Origin: Pseudo-nitzschia pungens
Lineage: Eukaryota; Bacillariophyta; Bacillariophyceae; Bacillariales; Bacillariaceae
Assembly: GCA_037355855.1 (NCBI GenBank)
Contig: CM074758.1
Span: forward strand, 6,421,001 to 6,485,000
Direction: 5' to 3'
Length of the DNA: 64,000 nt
Of the stretch, positions 9,322 to 20,700 are shown piece after piece (position 1 is the first letter of the stretch; each line of letters starts with the position of its first letter). The translations under genes and the position numbers were made by a program. Under the pieces are notes generated by a model. The model saw only the letters and a program-made list of their open reading frames with translations, did not search any database and was not told where the DNA came from.

Positions 9322-12279
9322 ATGCCTCCCCCCCCGCCAGCTTCCAGGCGAAAAAGGCCTCCCTTGGCTACCACTCCTTCAAACAAACGCGCCTTTACGG
9401 GGACTCCTTCCCGCCGACCACCTGCTGGTTCCGTTCTTCAGGCTACTCCCTCTCCCCCTCCCTCTCCCCGTACAGCTAGGGATTCACTCCCTTCTGATGA
9501 TGATATGTCCTTCACTTCTGCTGTGTCTACTGGTGCACTAGATGATGTTGATATGAGCACTGAGCAGTCAGGCACTGGGCATTCAGACACAGGGCATTCA
9601 GGCAGTGGGCAGTCCGACAGTGGGACGTCTGACAGTGGGAAGTCCAACAGTGGGAAGTCCAACAGTGGACTTTCCAACAGTGGGACGTCCAACAGTGGGA
9701 AGTCCACCAGTGGAAAGTCCAACAGTGAGACGTCTAGGGATGGCCAGCCAGGCTCTGAGCACTCAGACTCTAAGCACCCTCCTTCCAAGGTCTCTCCTTC
9801 CAAGTCTAGTCTGAAACAAGCTACTCTTGCATTTCTTTCTGACACACCGTCTGCAGAGCGACATGCCCTGCGCCAGAAAGCCCTGGCTGCTGCCAACAAA
9901 GCTCACTCAGATTCCTTCCTCTGGTGTTTCTACGGTAAGGGGCCTTTTACTGGTCGTGCTTCCATTCCCACCCCTATCCAAACTCTTCGTAAAACTCCAG
10001 CAGGATCCCGGCTATGGACTGGGTGTCCTAGTCCCACTCACTTCTTCAGCAAGAAAGATGGGAATGACAAGAAATCCATCCATGATGTCTGTCAGTCTGC
10101 CATCCCTCCAGCATATGCTCAAGCTTTTCCTGACAACCCTGATTGGAGAACTGCTTCTGTGGAGTCCCTGGTTTCCCTTGCTACTCTCTGCTTTCAAGCC
10201 TCAGCAGACTGGACCAAGCAACCTTCCGGCCATGCTCTTAAGAGATGTCTTATTGGTTTGGCCAAGATGTCACCTGAGTGTTTTGACACCATGTACTGTG
10301 AAGGGAACCTTTTGCCCAGCACTGAAGGAAAAGTTTGGTTGGCAGCTAACCAGGTGCTTGGCTCCCACTGGCATTTCAAGAAGAGACCTCCTACACCTGC
10401 GCCAACTGCAGTTGATGATGCTTCCACTTCCAAATCAGTGTCCTTTCTTCCTGGTGGTGGTGATGCTACTGTCTTGTCCTCTTCTGCTGGGCATTTCCTC
10501 CAACGCCGAGGGGTTTGCTCCAGTGATTCTAGAGCTCCAGTGGATGTCACTGCTGGCACCAAGTGTTCTCATAGTTCTTATGTCACTCTGTCCCTTCCAA
10601 GGTTGATGTCACAACGCCCTGGGGAACTGTATGATGAGCTGCTCAAGTCTCTCAAGGAAGCTTTGGATCTTCTATGGACTGTTGACAAGCGCCTGGTGTT
10701 GTATGTTTTTCCCTCCAGAGCCAGGCTCCACCCCAAGGCCAAGCCTGTTACCAAGTTTTGGACGACACTTCCTGACAGGAAGACCTTGGAATTGTATGTT
10801 GCTCAGCTATGGCTTCGCAGTAGAACTGCTCCTCATCTACGCTTCTTTTTGGGACACAGTGCTTCCCTGGAGAAACTCTTTTCAGCACAATTGCTCCAGA
10901 GGCTCAGAGACCGGGACATGGACCTGAAATATGACCACATACAGGCCCCAGTTATTGTCACCTGTGGCTTTCTCCTTGGATCTTACATGCAGAGTTTTGA
11001 TCTTGACCACTACAACGAATTGCTTCAGACTCATCCCAGGTTTCAGGCATGTCCTATTGCTGTTATCCGGAAGAATATCAGCCTTGACAACTCCAGAACT
11101 CCTGATCCCAATCTGGTTCTGGCTGCTCATGTTTTATGTGATGCAACAAAGCGCGCCCAAACTGTTAAGCTCCTCAAAGCCCAGTTCAACCGTTGCAAAC
11201 CTTCAGACATTGCCTCTTTACCTGATGGTAAATTCTACAAGTTTATTGAGACAGCTACCAATCCTTCTGACAGACCTCTTCCCCCCTCCAAGCTCAAGAC
11301 TGTCCGCCAGGCTAAGCACCGCCAAGCCAAATTTATTGAGAGCCATGAAACTGCTCCTGTTCTGGGGGTAGTTGATCTTGATCTTCCAGTTGACTTGGGC
11401 CAAGGGCTGGGTTTGAAGACACTGCGCAGTGTGCTTCTGGGTATCAGAACCCGTGACAATTGGTCTTGGCCTCTTTTTCTTTCTGTCGATACCAGTTCAT
11501 ACCGAGGCGAGATCCTTGCTTTGTACAACATCACTACCAAGGCTGAAGCAATGGCCATGTTGTCTTTCCTGCCTATTTTTCTGGAAGCTCAGTATGGTTC
11601 TTGTGTTAGACAATGGTTCTCTTCTGAGTGCCTGACTGAAATGGAAGCTTACCATTGGGATGATGCAGTCAATTGTGTTGTGGAAACTGCACCTGCTGCA
11701 GATCCAATGCAGGATAACTCTCTTCCCTTTTTTGGTGATGGGGATGCAAGAGATTGGGAACTTGTTGATGATGACTTGTCAGTTGACCTTGCTCCCGATC
11801 TCACTTTTGATCTGGATTTGCACTTTAACCTCCAAGCCCGTGCTGACAGTGGTGGTGGAGGCTTTGATGATTCTCAATCCATGGATACTTTAGCGACTGG
11901 CACTTCCAATCTTACTGCTGTCCAGGCCTCAGCGCCTGCAGGTGCTGTTCCTCCTGGCGGTGATCCTACCCATGTGGCCAAGGCTGATGCCTCCCCTGGT
12001 ATCTCTCCTGAAGTTCCCCCTGAAGTTCCTGACCCTCCCCATAATGCCATGGCTGGTGACCTCCCTGTGGTCTCTCCTGAGTCCTCAACTGCAGTTCCTG
12101 CTGCCGGTGGTGGGGAAGATGCAGCCTCTGCATTGAGGCTTGGAGTTGCTGCAATTGCATTCTCTTCCAGTCATGATGCTAGTGTCAGTGACTTGAGCCA
12201 TGCCAATGTCTCCACCAAATCAGCTCCGGCAACTCTTCCTTCCGTGCGACAGACTCCGTTTCCTTCTGATCATGGTTAG
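9322..12279 (+). CDS. LINE ORF1 protein, complete (985 aa)
   Basis: This is the only full ORF1 in the window. Residues 1-75 are Pro/Ser/Thr/Arg-rich. About 80-130 are Asp-Ser-Gly and Ser-Gly-Lys repeats that vary between copies. About 150-790 is the conserved part shared with A1 and A3. The C-terminal about 195 residues are acidic and Pro/Val-rich (DDDLSVDLAPDLTFDLDL, then PEVPPEVPDPP). There is no recognisable RRM, CCHC knuckle or esterase motif. By position it should be the RNA-binding partner of ORF2. Its stop TAG (12277-12279) overlaps the ORF2 ATG at 12272. The start is the first Met after the in-frame leader stop and is shared with the other copies. Confidence 0.85.
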   Translation: MPPPPPASRRKRPPLATTPSNKRAFTGTPSRRPPAGSVLQATPSPPPSPRTARDSLPSDDDMSFTSAVSTGALDDVDMSTEQSGTGHSDTGHSGSGQSDSGTSDSGKSNSGKSNSGLSNSGTSNSGKSTSGKSNSETSRDGQPGSEHSDSKHPPSKVSPSKSSLKQATLAFLSDTPSAERHALRQKALAAANKAHSDSFLWCFYGKGPFTGRASIPTPIQTLRKTPAGSRLWTGCPSPTHFFSKKDGNDKKSIHDVCQSAIPPAYAQAFPDNPDWRTASVESLVSLATLCFQASADWTKQPSGHALKRCLIGLAKMSPECFDTMYCEGNLLPSTEGKVWLAANQVLGSHWHFKKRPPTPAPTAVDDASTSKSVSFLPGGGDATVLSSSAGHFLQRRGVCSSDSRAPVDVTAGTKCSHSSYVTLSLPRLMSQRPGELYDELLKSLKEALDLLWTVDKRLVLYVFPSRARLHPKAKPVTKFWTTLPDRKTLELYVAQLWLRSRTAPHLRFFLGHSASLEKLFSAQLLQRLRDRDMDLKYDHIQAPVIVTCGFLLGSYMQSFDLDHYNELLQTHPRFQACPIAVIRKNISLDNSRTPDPNLVLAAHVLCDATKRAQTVKLLKAQFNRCKPSDIASLPDGKFYKFIETATNPSDRPLPPSKLKTVRQAKHRQAKFIESHETAPVLGVVDLDLPVDLGQGLGLKTLRSVLLGIRTRDNWSWPLFLSVDTSSYRGEILALYNITTKAEAMAMLSFLPIFLEAQYGSCVRQWFSSECLTEMEAYHWDDAVNCVVETAPAADPMQDNSLPFFGDGDARDWELVDDDLSVDLAPDLTFDLDLHFNLQARADSGGGGFDDSQSMDTLATGTSNLTAVQASAPAGAVPPGGDPTHVAKADASPGISPEVPPEVPDPPHNAMAGDLPVVSPESSTAVPAAGGGEDAASALRLGVAAIAFSSSHDASVSDLSHANVSTKSAPATLPSVRQTPFPSDHG

Positions 12280-13126
12280 CTCTTCTGGTATGAGGTGTGA
12301 TGGGATGCCTTCCAATCCAAATCCCATCAATGCTTCTCCTGTTTCTCCCTTTTCCCCCTCCGCCTCTTCCCCTGTCTCTCATTTTGTCCAATTAACTCTT
12401 CATGGAGACTCTCTTGCTGCTAAGGATTCTGACAGTTTTGGTCATTCCTTTCCTCAAGCTCCATCATCTAATTCCACCATCATCACCTTCCAAAACATTG
12501 GACCCCAGCGTAGAGCTGCCTTTATGTCCATGTCCAAGCACAACGCCCGTCAATTTGTCAAGAGCAATGCCAGTGTGGCTCTTTTTGCTGAACATTGTTT
12601 GAATGAATCCAAACTCCTGCCCTGTGATCTTTTCAATCGGCGCATGAAGAATGTCTGTCCCTCAAGTTTTTCCTATCTTGCCAACAACAAGCATGAAGCT
12701 TCTGACTGCTCATGGCTTCAGCCTGGTGGCACAGGGTTTTCCATTGATCAACTGTTCAGTTCCCACAAGATTGCCCATGGGGCTGATCCTTCTGGTCTTG
12801 GAAGATGGTCCTTTGTCAAGTTTCAAGGCAGGGATGGCTACAATGTCACTATGTTTTCTGCTTACTGCCCAGTTGAAAATGATAGGGATCTTGGCTCAGT
12901 CTGGAATCAACAGTACCGATACTTTCAAGCAGCTGAAAATCTTTTCAGTCCCAATCCATGCATTCTCTTTCACAGGGATTTGACTGCTGCCCTTCAGGTC
13001 TGCCTGGGTGCAGGTGATCAAGTCATTGTTGGGATTGACCAGAATGCTGATGTTCGAACTGATGGCTTGTCTTTTGAGCTCAAGGCTCTTGGTTTCAGAG
13101 AGGCCATTCTTACACTTCATGGTATG
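12272..13126 (+). pseudogene. LINE ORF2, N-terminal endonuclease part of A2, broken at 13122-13126
   Basis: The ATG at 12272 lies inside the end of ORF1 (ATGGTTAG). That spacing suits termination-reinitiation or leaky coupling of ORF2 to ORF1. The protein carries an apurinic-like endonuclease: FQNIG, LFAEHCLN (catalytic Glu), MFSAYCPVEND and GIDQNADV. The SDH end of the domain is lost because the sequence switches to inverted A3 ORF1. Earlier upstream codons in frame belong to ORF1 sequence. Where it overlaps the ORF2 at 17706 (about 550 bp), several substitutions separate the two, so they are different copies. Confidence 0.8.
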
Positions 13127-15302
13127 AACTGGTATCAACAGAAAGAAAAAGAGGTCATGACCAATTGTCACGGGTTCTGATACCCAGAAGCACACTGCGC
13201 AGTGTCTTCAAACCCAGCCCTTGGCCCAAGTCAACTGGAAGATCAAGATCAACTACCCCCAGAACAGGAGCAGTTTCATGGCTCTCAATAAATTTGGCTT
13301 GGCGGTGCTTAGCCTGGCGAACAGTCTTGAGCTTGGAGGGGGGAAGAGGTCTGTCAGAAGGATTGGTAGCTGTCTCAATAAACTTGTAGAATTTACCATC
13401 AGGTAAAGAGGCAATGTCTGAAGGTTTGCAACGGTTGAACTGGGCTTTGAGGAGCTTAACAGTTTGGGCGCGCTTTGTTGCATCACATAAAACATGAGCA
13501 GCCAGAACTGGATTGGGATCAGGAGTTCTGGAGTTGTCAAGGCTGATATTCTTCCTGATAACAGCAATAGGACATGCCTGAAACCTGGGATGAGTCTGAA
13601 GCAATTCGTTGTAGTGGTCAAGATCAAAACTCTGCATGTAAGATCCAAGGAGAAAGCCACAGGTGACAATAACTGGGGCCTGTATGTGGTCATATTTCAG
13701 GTCCATGTCCCGGTCTCTGAGCCTCTGGAGCAATTGTGCTGAAAAGAGTTTCTCCAGGGAAGCACTGTGTCCCAAAAAGAAGCGTAGATGAGGAGCAGTT
13801 CTACTGCGAAGCCATAGCTGAGCAACATACAATTCCAAGGTCTTCCTGTCAGGAAGTGTCGTCCAAAACTTGGTAACAGGCTTGGCCTTGGGGTGGAGCC
13901 TGGCTCTTGAGGGAAAAACATACAACACCAGGCGCTTGTCAACAGTCCATAGAAGATCCAAAGCTTCCTTGAGAGACTTGAGCAGCTCATCATACAGTTC
14001 CCCAGGGCGTTGTGACATCAACCTTGGAAGGGACAGAGTGACATAAGAACTATGAGAACACTTGGTGCCAGCAGTGACATCCACTGGAGCTCTAGAATCA
14101 CTGGAGCAAACCCCTCGGCGTTGGAGGAAATGCCCAGCAGAAGAGGACAAGACAGTAGCATCACCACCACCAGGAAGAAAGGACACTGATTTGGAAGTGG
14201 AAGCATCATCAACTGCAGTTGGCGCAGGTGTAGGAGGTCTCTTCTTGAAATGCCAGTGGGAGCCAAGCACCTGGTTAGCTGCCAACCAAACTTTTCCTTC
14301 AGTGCTGGGCAAAAGGTTCCCTTCACAGTACATGGTGTCAAAACACTCAGGTGACATCTTGGCCAAACCAATAAGACATCTCTTAAGAGCATGGCCAGAA
14401 GGTTGCTTGGTCCAGTCTTCAGAGGCTTGAAAACAGAGAGAAGCAAGGGAAACCAGGGACTCTACAGAAGCAGTTCTCCACTCAGGGTTGTCAGGAAAAG
14501 CTTGAGCATATGCTGGAGGGATGGCAGACTGACAGAAATCATGGATGGATTTCTTGTCATTCCCATCTTTCTTGCTGAAGAAGTGAGTGGGACTAGGACA
14601 CCCAGTCCATAGCCGGGATCCTGCTGGAGTTTTACGAAGAGTTTGGATAGGGGTGGGAATGGAAGCACGACCAGTAAAAGGCCCCTTACCGTAGAAGCAC
14701 CAGAGGAAGGAATCTGAGTGAGCTTTGTTGGCAGCAGCCAGGGCTTTCTGGCGCAGGGCATGTCGCTCTGCAGACGGTGTGTCAGAAAGAAATGCAAGAG
14801 TAGCTTGTTTCAGACTAGACTTGGAAGGAGAGACCTTGGAAGGAGGGTGCTTAGAGTCTGAGTGCTCAGAGCCTGGCTGGCCATCCCTAGACGTCTCACT
14901 GTTGGACATTCCACTGTTGGACTTCCCACTGGTAGACGTCCCACTGTTGGACTTTCCACTGTTGGACTTCCCACTGTTGGACTTCCCACTGTCAGACTTC
15001 CCACTGTCGGTCTGCCCACTGCCTGAATGCCCTGTGTCTGAATGCCCAGTGCCTGACTGCTCAGTGCTCATATCAACATCATCTAGAGCACCGGTAGACA
15101 CAGCAGAAGTGAAGGACATATCATCATCAGAAGGGAGTGAATCCCTAGCTGTACGGGGAGAGGGAGGGGGAGAGGGAGTAGCCTGAAGAACGGAACCAGC
15201 AGGTGGTCGGCGGGAAGGAGTCCCCATAAAGGCGCGTTTGTTTGAAGGAGTAGCAGCCAAGGGAGGCCTTTTTCGCCTGGAAGCTGGCGGGGGGGGAGGC
15301 AT
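13122..15302 (-). pseudogene. LINE ORF1 of A3, 3'-truncated
   Basis: It starts at the MPPPPPASRRKR methionine (15302) and runs about 727 codons, homologous to the first three quarters of the complete ORF1 at 9322. The Ser-Gly-Lys tract has the A1 pattern with one change (SGQTDSG). The frame ends where the segment joins A2 ORF2 at GTATG; the shared 5 bases hide the exact junction. No internal stop is visible. Function as for the complete ORF1; this copy cannot make the conserved C-terminal part. Confidence 0.8.
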
Positions 15303-17707
15303 GGTGGGGCTAGTATCGTCTGAATAGGCGTGTTGGCTTGGGCGCTGGTAGGCTGTCAGTGTTAACCTGTATGTATATATACAGATGGGTGTATTCTGGA
15401 AACAGGGTACAGCAGCAACAACAAGGGTAACCTTGGTCTGGACAAGGAAAAGGTCCCTGGGGATCCAAAAAATATACTGGAGCACACCCACAAAAGTCAC
15501 CGGGGAACTTGGAAATTTTTGCTAAAAAACAAGCAAAATTTGTCTCACACTTGGAGCCCAAAAACTCTGCGCGCGGAAGAGGAAGAACTCTGCAAAATGT
15601 GTAGGCTTGTACCAGAAGTGGAGCACTGAGGGCAGAGACACCAGCTGCGGTTGAGGGCAAAGGCCGGGGCAGGAGAAGCACTGGTTGAGATCAAAGCAAC
15701 AACTGAAAAGCAGGCAATTGGGTGTTGGACCAACAGCAGACACGCCTCTTGGATGTGCAAATGCCAGGTGATGACAAAGGCCGGGGCAGGTAAAGCACCG
15801 GTTGATGACAAAGGCCGGGGCAGGAGAAGCACCGATTGAGGGCAATCAACAGCAGAAAACCTCCGGTGGAGCGCAGGGGCACCAACTGAAACGCCGCGCT
15901 TGAATGGAGAAGTGACCGGTGCTGACAATGGCCGGTTGAGGGCAAAGGCCGGGGCAGGAGAAGCACCAATGGAGGGCAAACCAACAGCTGAAAAGCAACC
16001 CGTTGGGTACTGGAGCAACAGCAGCCACTGCTCTGGGATGTAAAAGTGCCAGGTGATGACAAAGGCCGGGGCAGGAGAAGCACCGGTTGAGGGCAAATCA
16101 ACAAACTGAAAAGCACCTTGGTGCAGAAATGCCTGATGATGACAAATGCCGGGGCAGGAGAATCACCAGTTGAGTGATAGGTTGTATGCTGGGAAACAGG
16201 GTACAGCAGCAACAACAGGTCCAATGTTGGTCTGAACAAGGAAAAATTCCAGGGGAACCAAAAGAAAAGACTGGAGCACTACCAGAAGAGTCACGCTCGA
16301 AACCCACAGAGGTGCTCTGGAGTTACAGAATTTAGAAACTCCAGTAGACCACTGCAAATCGTGTAGAAACAGACTGTAGAAACAGACTGTAGAAACCAAA
16401 CAGACTGTAGAAACAGACTGTAGAAACCAACCACCGACAACTGGCTTGGATCAAAGACCTGCTGGTATCAGGGACGCTGCTTGCTTGAAAAGGGGCTTTA
16501 GTAGGAACACTTAGGGACCGGGGGATATCAATGGCAGGGCACACTTAAAAGGCTCAGGAGGGAACTTGAAGTTCAAACTCGTGAGTACTTATAAGTGGAA
16601 ACAGTATCCAGGGGCAATTGGTGTGCAAGCCAAAAAAACAGGAACCTTGAGCGAGACACTTTGTGACCAGGGAAGCAGTGGAAACAGTATCCAGGGGCAA
16701 TTGGCTTGAAAACAGGTACCTTGAGCGAGATACTTAGGGACCAGGGAAGCTGCTTGCTTGAAAACAGGGTCTTTAGTAGAAACACCTAGGGACTGGGGGG
16801 AGGCTTGTGTCTTGAAAACAGTGTCAAACTTGAAGTTCAAGTTGGGGTTGCTTAATAGCGAAAACACTTAGGGATCAGGGACCTCGCGAACACTTAGGGA
16901 CCAGGGGAATTGTAGTCTTGAAAACAAGGGGCAGTAGTAGCTATAGTCTTGGAAACAAGAGTGCACTAAGTAGGAGGTACTTAGGGATCAGATGGGCTTG
17001 GCTTGAAAACAGTTGTAGTAGGGGGAGCCTTAAGCGAAAACACTTAGGGACTAGGGGGCTTGGCTAGGAAACAGGGTAGCTCTTAAGTGAAAGGGACTTA
17101 AGGAGCAGGGGGCTATTGGCTTGAAAACAGGGGGAACTGGAAGGTGATATGCTCGCGCGAACTTGATAGTACCTGTAAAGACTTAGGGATCAGCGAGTAG
17201 GAACCTTCTAGAAAGGGGGGGTATGTATGTGTTCTATCTTGAAGAATGTAGAACGTTAAGTGGGTTCGACCTTGAAGAATGTAGAACGTTAAGTGGGTAT
17301 CACTTAAGGGGCTTGGAAGACTGTATAGCGTTAAATAAAAAGATGGCTTGAAAACAGATCGAAAAACAAAACCGAGCTCCGAGACAAAGCGGAATCGAAG
17401 CAGAGCTGCTGTAGAATTAGTACTGCAATTGCTGTAGAAAATTATGTGTCCTTGTTTGCTTGTGTTGCTGCCGAATCGACCGACCGACAGGAAACAAGCA
17501 ACCAAAGCAACCAAAGGAAGCAATGAGCAGCCAAACAAATAGCAGAATCAGATAGGCGAGGTCTCTGTTAGTAGGTGTAGTGCTTGGTGTTGTTGTAGGA
17601 GCTTTAGAAGTGAGGGAGATATTAAAGGGGAAGTGTGTGTAGAAATCTACGTGTTTTGAGTACTGGAACATCGGAACGTCGGACAAAATCGCGCGTCGCA
17701 AAATTGT
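13122..17707 (-). mobile_element. A3: inverted LINE 5' half (leader plus ORF1)
   Basis: Read on the minus strand, this is the family 5' end (rc of CGCAAAATTG at about 17697-17706), the A1-type leader, and ORF1 up to a point matching A1 base about 5918. It is nearly identical to A1: a 141-codon stretch of leader translates identically. ORF1 differs by only a few residues (for example D to E in NPDW, T to A in GGDTT, L to P in DPNL). It has no 3' half. The layout matches the inverted piece expected from twin priming. Confidence 0.85.
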
Positions 17708-20700
17708 GTGGCTCTTTTTGCTGAACATTGTTTGAATGAATCCAAACTCCTGCCCTGTGATCTTTTCAATCGGCGCATGAAGAATGTCTGTCCCTCAAGT
17801 TTTTCCTATCTTGCCAACAACAAGCATGAAGCTTCTGACTGCTCATGGCTTCAGCCTGGTGGCACAGGGTTTTCCATTGACCAACTGTTCAGTTCCCACA
17901 AGATTGCCCATGGGGCTGATCCTTCTGGTCTTGGAAGATGGTCCTTTGTCAAGTTTCAAGGCAGGGATGGCTACAATGTCACTATGTTTTCTGCTTACTG
18001 CCCAGTTGAAAATGATAGGGATCTTGGTTCAGTCTGGAATCAACAGTGCCGCTACTTTCAAGCAGCTGAAAATCTTTTCAGTCCCAATCCATGCATTCTT
18101 TTTCACAGGGATTTGACTGCTGCCCTTCAGGTCTGCCTGGGTGCAGGTGACCAGGTCATTGTTGGGATTGACCAGAATGCTGATGTTCGAACTGATGGCT
18201 TGTCTTTTGAGCTCAAGGCTCTTGGTTTCAGAGAGGCCATTCTTACACTTCATAGTATGTCTTCGCCTCCTGCCACTCACAACCGCAACACTACCAGAAC
18301 ACCAATTGATGCCATTTGGGTCTCTGAGAATGTTGATGTTCTCAGGGCTGGGTATTGTCCCTTTGGTGGTGTCTATGGTATGGAATCTGACCACAGAATG
18401 CTTTGGATTGAAGTCTGTAATTGCAGCCTCATGGGCAAACATTTGCCACCTCCTGTGAGCTTCTCTCATTCCAAACTCCAGTCCTCCCACCCTCATCTGC
18501 GCCACCGGTATTTCAAGCGTGTCAGGCACAGCTTTCTCCAGGCTGGGGTGTTTTCTCTCCAAGCTAAGCTGGAGCACCTCCTGGCTCAGTTTCAGTCTGG
18601 GGATATTTCTGTGCGCACTGATCTCATCACCACATATGAAGTACTCCATGAAACCTCTACCTCTCTTAGGCTCTCTGTTGAACAAAACCTCTGCCACACT
18701 AGAGCTGGTTTGGTTCCATGGTCACCAAAGCTGCAAGTCTATCGTGATACAATTGACTTTTGGCGGCGTGTTGTTAAGTTGAGACAGGGTGTGTCCACCA
18801 GTCATACTGTTTTGAAAAGGTTGGCCTGCAAGCTTTCTCTCTACAAAGGAGAACACAGTGACCTTTCCAGTGCTCTCCTCCATCTGAAACAAGCTTACAA
18901 GCAATACCGGGCAGTGAAGAAATTGGCCCCCTCATGGAGAGACTCCTTCAATCAAGGCCTGGTGGATGCACTTCTTGCTGAAGGCAAGCCTCACAACCAG
19001 ACTGCTTCCCAGATTCGTGCCAGGATGCGCAGGGAACGTCTTCAAAGAGAGCTTGGTCTTGCTGCTCGGTCTATTCGGGGACGTGTCAACAAGTCAGCAG
19101 TCTTGCGAGCTATTGCAGTTGGCCATGATGGTGTTGAACAGGTCTTGGAGTCTCAGTCTACTATGGTTCCAGCTATGGCTGAATCCAATGTCCGGCGTCA
19201 ACAGCAGTGTATTGGCACTCCTTCCATGACTCCCTCCTTCATTCAAGATTTTGGCTACCTAGGCACTGCCCAGGCTGCTACTCATGTTCTTGATGGCACA
19301 TATAATCCTCCTCCTGCCACTGACAAATACCTTTCTGAATTTCTTTCCTGTCTCAAAGTCCCTGACTCTATACTGAGTTTGCCCCCCTTTGACTATTCAG
19401 TGTGTCCAGCTGACAATGCTGCTGCCTGGAAACGCCAGAGGGAACGCACAGCAAGTGAACCTTCTTGTTTGAGTTTTGCCCACCACAAGGCATTTGCCAT
19501 GGATCCCCAGCTGAACAAGTTTGACACTCTCCTGAGATCCGTCCCATTGATTGTTGGCTTCTCTCCTTCTGCTTGGCAGGTCATCACTGATGTTGAGATC
19601 TTCAAGAAACCTGGTGAATATAGAGTGGATAAGATGAGGCTTATTCAGCTGATGTCTCCTGAGTTCCAAATCAACAACAAGATGATTGGCAGACGCATTC
19701 TTGCCCATGCTGAACGTGCCAATGCCGTGGCTGCTGATCAACATGGAAGCAGGAAACACCACAAGGCCATCAACACCTGCCTGAACAAGAAGCTCATCTG
19801 TGATGTGTTGCGGCAGAAGCGCAGATCCGGTGCTGTTGCTATGAATGATGCTAAGGGCTGTTATGATAGAATCTCTCATCCCATTGCAGGTCTCACTCTC
19901 CAGAGCTTTGGGGTTCCTGCACATGTGTGTGAAGTTCTTCTGTCTACTCTGCAACATGCTAAGCATCACATCAAAACTGGTTTTGGTCGGTCCGGCCCTG
20001 TGTATGGTGATGAACCTGTTCCTCTCAGTGGTTGTGGCCAAGGCAATGGTATTGGTCCAACTCTTTGGGCCTTGGTGTCAACAATTGTCTTCCGAATGAT
20101 GCAACAGGCTGGGCATGGTGTCCATCTTATCACTTCTTTGTCACTGCAACTGGTTTCTCTTGTGGGTTTTGCCTTTGTGGATGACACAGATTTGTTTTGT
20201 GCTGGCTCTGATTCCTCAACATCTGGTGAGGAATTGGCTGTTGACTTTCAGGCAGCTCTTGACCGATGGGCTGGTGGGATTATTGCCACTGGTGGTGCGA
20301 TTGAACCTGCCAAATCCTTCTGTTATTTGATTGATTTCAAATGGAATGGATCCGGTTGGGATTATCGCTCCATTGCTGACATGCCTGGTGACTTCTCAGT
20401 TGCTGACAAGAATGGCAATCGAGCTACCCTGGATCGTTTTGAAGTTGACCATGCTGACAAGACTCTTGGGGTTTTTATCTCCATGGATGGCAATGAGGAA
20501 GCACAGATTGCTCACATGAAGTCACAGTCTCAGTCTTTTGGCTCTCAGCTCAAGGCTTCCAAGTGTGAGAAGCGCGCATCCCTCTACACCTTCAAGTATT
20601 CTTTCATGAAGTCTGTTGAATACCCCATGCCTGTCACGCAACTTGATGAGGCCACTTGGACTAAGATAATTCACCCAGCTCTTGTTCCTGTGCTGAATAA

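Larger units (their letters stand above)
6105..13126 (+). mobile_element. A2: LINE copy, exact 5' end to ORF2 codon ~285
   Basis: The copy starts with the family 5' terminus (ACAATTTTGC) fused to A1 ORF1. It has its own leader (6105-9321), a complete ORF1 (9322-12279) and the first about 285 codons of ORF2. It stops at GTATG (13122-13126), where sequence switches to inverted A3. The leader differs from A1 and A3: it has CCCTAAGTG blocks (6480-7560) and then a 15-bp array. No TSD pair marks A2 as a separate clean insertion. Confidence 0.8.

Noticed and set aside
13155..15500. Independent minus-strand gene of 781 codons
   Set aside because: It is the inverted copy of LINE ORF1 (A3); the part upstream of 15302 is leader.
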